From Rubrobacter sp. (GTDB taxonomy: Bacteria > Actinomycetota > Rubrobacteria > Rubrobacterales > Rubrobacteraceae), in the NCBI GenBank assembly GCA_013695335.1, contig JACDAR010000136.1, positions 1-5,429 of the forward strand: a stretch of DNA of 5,429 nucleotides. Direction: 5' to 3'. Of the stretch, positions 1 to 4,082 are shown one piece after another; the first letter of the stretch is position 1, and every line of letters starts with the position of its first letter. The notes beneath the pieces were generated by a model that saw only the letters and a list, made by a program, of their open reading frames with translations, was not told the origin of the DNA and made no database searches. A program made the position numbers and the translations under genes.

Positions 1-25
1 GAGGCGTTGCAAGTCGGCGATGCTC

Positions 26-457
26 CTATCCCGGAGGGTCTACTTTTTGCCGCTGTTTGTCGAGGGAGGCCGGGACCATCCCGCTCAGGAGGGTGGTGGC
101 TGCATAGAGCCGCCACTGCTCGGGGTCCTCCGGCTGCAAGCCCCGCGCCCGCTGGCCCAGGAGAAGTTGCGTGGCGAGCAGCTTGTTGTGTGGGATGTCC
201 TCCATAATCTCCTCGATGTCGTACCAGGTTGTTCGCATCGACCCGGCGACGCGCTCCGCGAGTTCCGCTACCGAAGCCCCGGAAAGCTCGTCAGCCGAAT
301 TCACGAACTCCGTAATTCGGCGCTCCGCTTCCTCGGGATCGAAGTCTTCTCCGTCTTCCTGCGTTGGATGTTGCGCGATGAGACGTTCGTACTCCTCGAT
401 GTCCAGGATCACACCGACGCGTTCGCCGTTCTCGTCCACGACGTAGCGGGGCGCCAT
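26..457 (-). CDS. Phd/YefM-like antitoxin-fold protein, solitary, 143 aa
   Basis: The N-terminus (residues 5-28, YVVDENGERVGVILDIEEYE) resembles the DNA-binding module of Phd/YefM-type antitoxins and the solitary 'prevent-host-death' proteins. These modules typically read 'Y-x-V-D-E-x-G-x-x-x-x-V-x-L-x-I-E-E-Y-E'. An acidic linker follows (about residues 33-48), then a helical C-terminal part of about 95 residues that I do not recognise. Two ATGs lie in tandem at 460 and 457. I chose 457 because an AAGGA at 468-464 is 6 nt away from it but only 3 nt from the first. Its ATG shares one base with the stop codon of the upstream winged-helix gene (TGATG), so translation is probably coupled. It is third in an operon behind trpS. 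No toxin gene is visible in the window, though one could start just beyond the left edge. A role as a DNA-binding regulator or antitoxin is inference from the fold. That it is a real gene is likely, given conserved-looking composition and tight packing. Confidence 0.75.
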   Translation of the reverse strand: MAPRYVVDENGERVGVILDIEEYERLIAQHPTQEDGEDFDPEEAERRITEFVNSADELSGASVAELAERVAGSMRTTWYDIEEIMEDIPHNKLLATQLLLGQRARGLQPEDPEQWRLYAATTLLSGMVPASLDKQRQKVDPPG

Positions 458-663
458 CATCCTTCCTTGAGCCGGTAGAGCGGTTTGTCCGGGCGGCCTT
501 CGTCCCGAACAACCTCTATCGTTCCTTCGGCTTCGAGGTCGCCGAGGGTGTGCCGGATCTCGCGTTTGTCGTCGCCCAGGATGCGGCCCCAATCCGAGGT
601 GGAGTAACGCACGCCAGCCGGGATGGTAGTGAGGACCTTGAGGATCTTCTGTCTCGTCTCCAT
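457..663 (-). CDS. Small winged-helix DNA-binding protein, 68 aa
   Basis: This short protein looks like a single winged helix-turn-helix domain. Helix 1 is at about residues 2-13. A helix-turn-helix with GRILGDDKREIRHTLGDLEAEG at residues 26-47 comes next, with the DNA-recognition helix at about 32-43. A beta-wing (IEVVRDEGRPDKPLYRL, 49-65) carries the usual basic loop. This layout matches ArsR/MarR-like minimal domains or the DNA-binding parts of larger regulators; I cannot name a family. The ATG lies 10 nt after trpS, and its Shine-Dalgarno GAGGG (675-671, 7-nt spacing) overlaps the trpS TGA, so it is co-transcribed with trpS and probably translationally coupled. Its own stop overlaps the start of the Phd-like gene. 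There is no ligand-binding domain, so it may work as a dimer or together with the following protein. That last point is inference only. Confidence 0.75.
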   Translation of the reverse strand: METRQKILKVLTTIPAGVRYSTSDWGRILGDDKREIRHTLGDLEAEGTIEVVRDEGRPDKPLYRLKEG

Positions 664-673
664 CGTGTTTCCC

Positions 674-1669
674 TCAGTCGAGGCCGAGCCTGGCCCTGGC
701 GTCGTGCAGTGTTAGCTGGGCCGCCTCGCGGGCTTTGTCCGCGCCGAGATCCAGGAGCGAGTCCAGCTCCGCAGGGTCGTCGAGAAGTTCGTATGCCCTG
801 TCGCGCACGGGGGCCATCCCTTCCACCACTACCTCCGCGAGATCCTTCTTCAGGTCGCCGTATCCTTTGCCCTCGTAGTCCGCTTCGATCTCCGAGACCT
901 TTCGGCCGGACATGGCGGCGTAGATGTCGAGGAGGTTGGTGATGGCTGGCTTGTCTGGGGAGGCTGTGATCTCCGATCCCGAATCGGTTTTGGCGCGACG
1001 TATCTTCTTCCGGATCGTATCCGGCTCATCCAGTATGGAGACGAAGCTGGCCGGGCGCGGAGACGATTTGCTCATCTTCTCCTCCGGGGCGTCGAGCGCC
1101 ATTACGCGGGCGCCGGTGTCCAGGATTATGGCCTCAGGCACGACAAACGTCTCGCCGTACAGATTGTTGAAGCGCCGCGCGAGCACCCGTGACAACTCCA
1201 GATGCTGGCGCTGGTCCTCGCCGACCGGGACGAGGTGCGCGTTGTAGAGTAGGATGTCGGCGGCCATGAGAACCGGGTAGTCGAAGAGGCCAGCGCTCGC
1301 CACGTCGGCCCCGCCCTTCTGGGCTTTGTCCTTGAACTGCGTCATGCGCTGGAGTTCGCCGAACCGGGCTACGCAGTTCAGAAGCCAGCAAAGTTCCGCG
1401 TGCTCCGAGACCTTGCTCTGGCGGAAGATCACGCACCGCTCGGGGTCGAGGCCGGACGCAAGGTAGATCGCCGCCACCTCCCGGATCTTCTGCCGCAGAA
1501 CCTTCGGGTCTTGCGGAACCGTGATCGCGTGCAGGTCCACTATACAGAAGTAGTTTTCGTACTCGTTCTGCATGGCTACCCAGTTCTTGAGCGCGCCGAC
1601 ATAGTTGCCGAGGTGCAGGTTTCCGCTGGGCTGGATGCCGGAAAAGACCCGCCGTTTGTGATCTTGCAT
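674..1669 (-). CDS. trpS: Tryptophanyl-tRNA synthetase (class I, TrpRS)
   Basis: This cytoplasmic enzyme charges tRNA(Trp) with tryptophan using ATP. At 331 residues it is the usual bacterial length. The class I signatures are plain. The HIGH-type motif lies in SGIQPSGNLHLGNYVGA (10-26; HLGN at 19-22). A conserved MTQFKDKA stretch sits at 109-116 and the GEDQRQHLELSR segment at 150-161. KMSKS is at 198-202, followed by the expected SSP. The ATG at 1669 has a modest purine-rich site (GCGGGGA) 4 nt upstream and gives the standard TrpRS N-terminus (RVFSGIQPSG). It heads an operon with two small DNA-binding-type proteins downstream and is divergent from a methyltransferase gene. Some actinobacteria carry two TrpRS genes, one of them an auxiliary, regulated, indolmycin-resistant form. 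Which type this is cannot be told from the sequence alone. A possible leader peptide and stem-loop lie upstream. Confidence 0.97.
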   Translation of the reverse strand: MQDHKRRVFSGIQPSGNLHLGNYVGALKNWVAMQNEYENYFCIVDLHAITVPQDPKVLRQKIREVAAIYLASGLDPERCVIFRQSKVSEHAELCWLLNCVARFGELQRMTQFKDKAQKGGADVASAGLFDYPVLMAADILLYNAHLVPVGEDQRQHLELSRVLARRFNNLYGETFVVPEAIILDTGARVMALDAPEEKMSKSSPRPASFVSILDEPDTIRKKIRRAKTDSGSEITASPDKPAITNLLDIYAAMSGRKVSEIEADYEGKGYGDLKKDLAEVVVEGMAPVRDRAYELLDDPAELDSLLDLGADKAREAAQLTLHDARARLGLD

Positions 1670-1753
1670 GGTTCCCCGCTTCTTCTATGAGACCGTGACT
1701 ACAACGAACCGGAGCCCCAAAAGACCCCGCAACCCGGAAACTTGAATGAGTTG

Positions 1754-1780
1754 TCCGCCGCTAGCGCGGCCACCGGCGGA
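1754..1780. promoter_or_regulatory. GC-rich stem-loop in the trpS leader
   Basis: A perfect 7-bp inverted repeat, TCCGCCG (1754-1760) and CGGCGGA (1774-1780), flanks a 13-nt loop. A competing inner hairpin, GCCGC (1757-1761) with GCGGC (1766-1770) around a 4-nt TAGC loop, uses some of the same bases, so two mutually exclusive folds exist. In the trpS direction the Trp codon and stop of the possible leader peptide fall inside it. No T-run follows on either strand, so it is not a standard intrinsic terminator. Confidence 0.4.
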
Positions 1781-1811
1781 ACCGACAGAAGATGATCTCC
1801 CTCATAACCAT
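1761..1811 (-). CDS. Possible trpS leader peptide (16 aa, one Trp codon)
   Basis: A short reading frame opens with ATG at 1811 and stops with TAG at 1763-1761, encoding MVMREIIFCRFRRWPR. Codon 14 (1772-1770) is TGG for tryptophan, and the frame ends inside a GC-rich stem-loop. The candidate -10 box TATACT (1820-1815) lies just upstream, so the transcript would be leaderless or nearly so; ATG at 1805 is an alternative start. An auxiliary TrpRS gene of Streptomyces is reported to be controlled by ribosome-mediated attenuation through a Trp-containing leader peptide, which is the reason to record this. Against it: only one Trp codon, no Shine-Dalgarno, and no clear terminator hairpin with a U-run before trpS. 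It may be chance. Confidence 0.25.
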   Translation of the reverse strand: MVMREIIFCRFRRWPR

Positions 1812-1814
1812 TTC

Positions 1815-1820
1815 AGTATA
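1815..1820 (-). promoter_or_regulatory. Candidate -10 box for the trpS operon
   Basis: Read on the minus strand this is TATACT, five of six matches to TATAAT, about 145 nt upstream of the trpS ATG. No convincing -35 hexamer is seen 16-18 bp further upstream. If used, the trpS mRNA would carry a long leader of roughly 140 nt that includes the short reading frame and stem-loop. Confidence 0.4.
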
Positions 1821-1863
1821 GCCCCGGAACCCATTCACTTCACCATCCCGTGGCGATAAGCCG

Positions 1864-1891
1864 GGAACGGCGCGGGTCCGGCGTGTAACAT
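1864..1891 (+). promoter_or_regulatory. Weak candidate promoter for the METTL27-like gene
   Basis: TAACAT at 1886-1891 fits the loose actinobacterial -10 pattern TANNNT and lies 45 bp before the ATG at 1937. GGAAC at 1864-1868 lies 17 bp upstream of it, within a small GCCG-GGAA-CGGC hairpin (1860-1871). GGAAC is the -35 core of many ECF sigma factors, but the matching ECF -10 is not clear, so this could equally be a weak housekeeping promoter or chance. Confidence 0.2.
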
Positions 1892-1936
1892 GCCCTTGTA
1901 CGCGGGGTTGGCGAACGGGTGACGGGAGGATGGGAG

Positions 1937-2572
1937 ATGGGCGATTCCACGGAGAGGGAGCAGCGTCTGAACCGGGTGTACGCTGCCCAGGGCACCGACG
2001 ATATCGAGCAGATATACGACGAGTGGGCCGACGACTACGAAGAAGACGTATTCACCCTCGGATACACCGTCCCCGGCGTGGCCGCGGGGTTCATAGGACG
2101 GCACGTCCCGCCCGGCGGTAAGGCGCTGGACGCCGCGGTGGGTACAGGCGCCCTTGGCGACATCCTGCGCGTGCTCGACTACTCTGATCTCACGGGCATA
2201 GATCTCTCTGAGGGCATGATGCGGCGTGCCCGCGCCAAGGGCGCCTACAGCGATCTGCGACGCATGATGCTCGGCGAACCGCTGGATTTCCCTGACGACG
2301 CCTTCGACGCCTGCTTCTCCGTCGGCGTCTTCACCGAGGGCCACGCCCCACCCGAGTCATTCGACGAGCTGGTGCGCGTTGTCAGGCCGGGAGGCTGGAT
2401 GGTCTTCAGCGTCAGGGCCGACGTGTACGAGAACGGCGGCTTCCGTGAGAAGCAGCAGGCGCTCGAAGACGAAGGAAAATGGTGGCTCGTCAGGATGAGC
2501 GATGCATTCACCATGTTCCCAGCCATGGAAACGTCACACGATGGACGAATTTTCGTCTACCAGATCTCCTAG
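1937..2572 (+). CDS. METTL27/WBSCR27-like class I SAM-dependent methyltransferase
   Basis: A 211-residue Rossmann-fold methyltransferase. An N-terminal helix with IYDEWADDYEED (26-37) precedes the SAM site. Motif I is LDAAVGTGALGD at 64-75 and the acidic motif II is GIDLSEGM at 87-94. Then come FPDDAFDACFSVGVFTEGH (about 118-136) and the post-I segment LVRVVRPGGWMVFSV (145-159). The run of WADDYEED, V-G-x-x-x-E-G-H and RPGGW resembles the METTL27/WBSCR27 group, and bacterial members are usually annotated only as class I methyltransferases. The substrate is unknown. An in-frame GTG at 1919 would add six residues. I chose ATG 1937 because GGGAGG (1924-1929) is 7 nt upstream of it. The gene is divergent from trpS, and its stop is 8 bp from the end of the convergent IclR gene. 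No operon partner is visible. Confidence 0.85.
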   Translation: MGDSTEREQRLNRVYAAQGTDDIEQIYDEWADDYEEDVFTLGYTVPGVAAGFIGRHVPPGGKALDAAVGTGALGDILRVLDYSDLTGIDLSEGMMRRARAKGAYSDLRRMMLGEPLDFPDDAFDACFSVGVFTEGHAPPESFDELVRVVRPGGWMVFSVRADVYENGGFREKQQALEDEGKWWLVRMSDAFTMFPAMETSHDGRIFVYQIS

Positions 2573-2580
2573 AAACCAGG

Positions 2581-3306
2581 CTACGGGCCAAGGGAGGCTT
2601 CGATCTCCCGCGCCGCCGCGACCACAGGCCCAGCCAGCCACTCGCCCGGATGGTTCCCGAGGCGTGAGATCGGGCCGCTCGCCGACACAGCCGCCCTCAA
2701 CCTGCCGTCAGGCCCGAATACCGGCGCGCTCACGCTTGCCACGCCAGCCTCTCGCTCGGCCACGCTCTCTGCCCAGCCCCGCTCCCTGACGAGCGCGAGC
2801 CTGGCATCGGCGTCAGGCCCGGAGAATGCGAGCAGAACCGTACCCGCGGAACCGAGATCCAGGGGCATCACCGCGCCGACCGCGACCGTCGCCTTGAGCC
2901 CAGTTCCCCGCTCCGCGATCGCCACGCACACTCGCTGCCTGCCCTCCCTGACGTAGAGTTGGGTACTCTCGTCGGTCTCGTCCCTGAGCTTCGCGAGGAC
3001 AGGACGCGCCGCCTCTATGAGATCCGGGCTCACCCCAGCCCTGTTCCCCCAACCAAGTAACCGCGAACCCAGCGCATAACGTCCATCATGCCGTGCCACG
3101 AGATGGTGCATCTCCAGCGCGGAGAGCAAACGGTGCGCCGTCGGCCGCGGCAGCCTGGTCCCTCCAACCACCTCGGCCAGGCTCGCAGGGCCATCCTCTG
3201 AGAGAAAAGCAAGGATGCCCACAGCCTTATCCAGCACCCCGACCCCACTCGCCGTGATACCTTCAGTATCCTTGCTTCGAGCCGGGATCTCGTCTAGACT
3301 GTCCAT
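2581..3306 (-). CDS. ltbR: IclR-family regulator of the LtbR/NdgR type (leucine/tryptophan biosynthesis)
   Basis: From ATG 3306 the product is 241 residues. An N-terminal IclR winged helix carries GVGVLDKAVGIL (21-32), the helix-turn-helix region with RLPRPTAHRLLSALEMHHLV (51-70) and the wing (about 72-87). The ligand-binding domain (about 94-241) includes STQLYVREG, the GWAESVAEREAGVASVSAPV stretch and SGPISRLG. These phrases match NdgR of Streptomyces and LtbR of Corynebacterium closely as I remember them. LtbR represses leuB, leuCD and the trp operon in C. glutamicum, and NdgR binds leuCD and its own promoter. Here the gene is divergent from the leuC operon and an operator match covers its -10 box, so it probably regulates both itself and leuC. 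A longer reading from TTG 3339 adds 11 residues, but its first codons would lie upstream of and across the likely -10 box, and it has no Shine-Dalgarno. ATG 3306 also lacks one. Confidence 0.9.
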   Translation of the reverse strand: MDSLDEIPARSKDTEGITASGVGVLDKAVGILAFLSEDGPASLAEVVGGTRLPRPTAHRLLSALEMHHLVARHDGRYALGSRLLGWGNRAGVSPDLIEAARPVLAKLRDETDESTQLYVREGRQRVCVAIAERGTGLKATVAVGAVMPLDLGSAGTVLLAFSGPDADARLALVRERGWAESVAEREAGVASVSAPVFGPDGRLRAAVSASGPISRLGNHPGEWLAGPVVAAAREIEASLGP

Positions 3307-3321
3307 ATGTTGGTCAGCATA

Positions 3322-3336
3322 TCTCACTATATGAGA
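3322..3336. promoter_or_regulatory. LtbR-type operator between ltbR and the leuC operon
   Basis: Read on the minus strand, 3333-3322 is CATATAGTGAGA. This fits in full the 12-bp LtbR motif CA(T/C)ATAGTG(A/G)GA reported in front of leuB, leuCD and trp in C. glutamicum (quoted from memory). The site also forms a 15-bp inverted repeat, TCTCA-CTATA-TGAGA (3322-3336), the size expected for an IclR-family dimer. It overlaps the likely -10 box of the regulator gene and ends 8 bp before the Shine-Dalgarno of the methyltransferase-leuC operon, so binding could block both directions. Confidence 0.8.
3326..3331 (-). promoter_or_regulatory. Candidate -10 box for ltbR
   Basis: On the minus strand this reads TATAGT, five of six matches to TATAAT. 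It lies wholly inside the operator, as expected for autorepression. Transcription would start near 3319, giving a leader of only about 13 nt before ATG 3306. The -35 region (around 3349-3354) shows no good match. For the opposite direction, TATATG at 3328-3333 is a weak overlapping -10 candidate for the methyltransferase-leuC operon. Confidence 0.45.
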
Positions 3337-3359
3337 CAAAGCAAAGAGGATATCGGGTC

Positions 3360-4082
3360 GTGAGCGTCGAGGCGGTGTTCGACGAGGCGGCTCGGGGCTA
3401 TGATCGGGCGCGCAGGATGCTCGTGCCTGGGCTCGACGATTTTTATGGGGCGGTGCTTGAGAACATACCGTTCGGGCGGGAGAAGCCTATAAGGGTCCTG
3501 GATCTCGGTTCCGGAACTGGTTTGTTGAGCGCCATGATCGCTGAGAGGTTTCCGCTTTCGCGGGTGACGCTCGTTGACATTTCCGTAGAGATGCTGCGGG
3601 TGGCGCGGCGGCGCTTCGCTGAGAAGTTTTCACCTGGCCTCAACCGCCTCGAAGTCCGCGTCATGGACTTTGCCAGGAAACCGCTGCCCGGAGATTCCGC
3701 GGGATACGATCTGGTGGTGTCCGCACTCGCCATCCACCACCTTACGCATCACGGCAAAAGGGAGCAGTTCGAGAAGATCCACAACGCCCTCGCCAACGGG
3801 GGATATTTCATGAACGCTGACCAGGCGCTTGGCAAGTCGCTCGAAGAGGAGCAGGAATACCAGGAGGATTGGCTGCGTCGGGTGCGCGAGGCTGGGGTGA
3901 CGGACCAGGACATCGAAGCCGAGTTGGTGCGGATGAAGGCGGATAAGAACGCGACGCTCGAAGAGCAGACGTTGTGGCTGGAGGAGGCCGGTTTCGACGG
4001 GGTAGATAGCTACTATCAGGATCGCAGGTTCGTAGTCTATGGCGGCCGCAAGGGCGAGAAAAAGGAAGTGGAGCATGGATAG
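3360..4082 (+). CDS. Class I SAM-dependent methyltransferase, first gene of the leuC operon
   Basis: A 240-residue Rossmann methyltransferase. The N-terminal VFDEAARGYDRARRMLVPG (5-23) is followed by motif I VLDLGSGTGLL (46-56), the ribose-binding acidic residue in LVDIS (71-75), VMDF (101-104), DLVVSALAIHHL (117-128) and the post-motif LANGGYF (144-150). A charged helical segment (about 160-205) and a C-terminal strand pair DRRFVVYGG (221-229) close the domain. The overall arrangement resembles UbiE/CmoA-type enzymes, but the substrate cannot be read from the sequence. The start is GTG 3360 with a good Shine-Dalgarno AGAGGA (3345-3350, 9-nt spacing). Its last 8 bases overlap the start of leuC, so the two are co-transcribed and probably translationally coupled, and the gene falls directly under the LtbR-type operator. 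A link to leucine metabolism is inferred from position only. Confidence 0.88.
   Translation: MSVEAVFDEAARGYDRARRMLVPGLDDFYGAVLENIPFGREKPIRVLDLGSGTGLLSAMIAERFPLSRVTLVDISVEMLRVARRRFAEKFSPGLNRLEVRVMDFARKPLPGDSAGYDLVVSALAIHHLTHHGKREQFEKIHNALANGGYFMNADQALGKSLEEEQEYQEDWLRRVREAGVTDQDIEAELVRMKADKNATLEEQTLWLEEAGFDGVDSYYQDRRFVVYGGRKGEKKEVEHG

Noticed and set aside
1670..1936. T-box riboswitch upstream of trpS
   Set aside because: The conserved T-box sequence (AGGGTGG-type core with ACCGCG) is not found on the minus strand here, and there is no terminator with a U-run.
1670..1936. Second LtbR operator upstream of trpS
   Set aside because: I searched by eye for CAYATAGTGRGA and its complement and found no copy; the nearest AT-rich element is the TATACT box, which does not resemble the operator.
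1835..2344. Minus-strand open frame of 169 codons between trpS and the METTL27-like gene
   Set aside because: It is antisense to the methyltransferase, has no ribosome binding site or domain, and would cross the divergent promoter region.
2592..2609. Inverted repeat GGGAG/CTCCC as a bidirectional terminator
   Set aside because: The stem is only 5 bp with an 8-nt loop, no T-run follows on either strand, and it lies within the IclR coding region.
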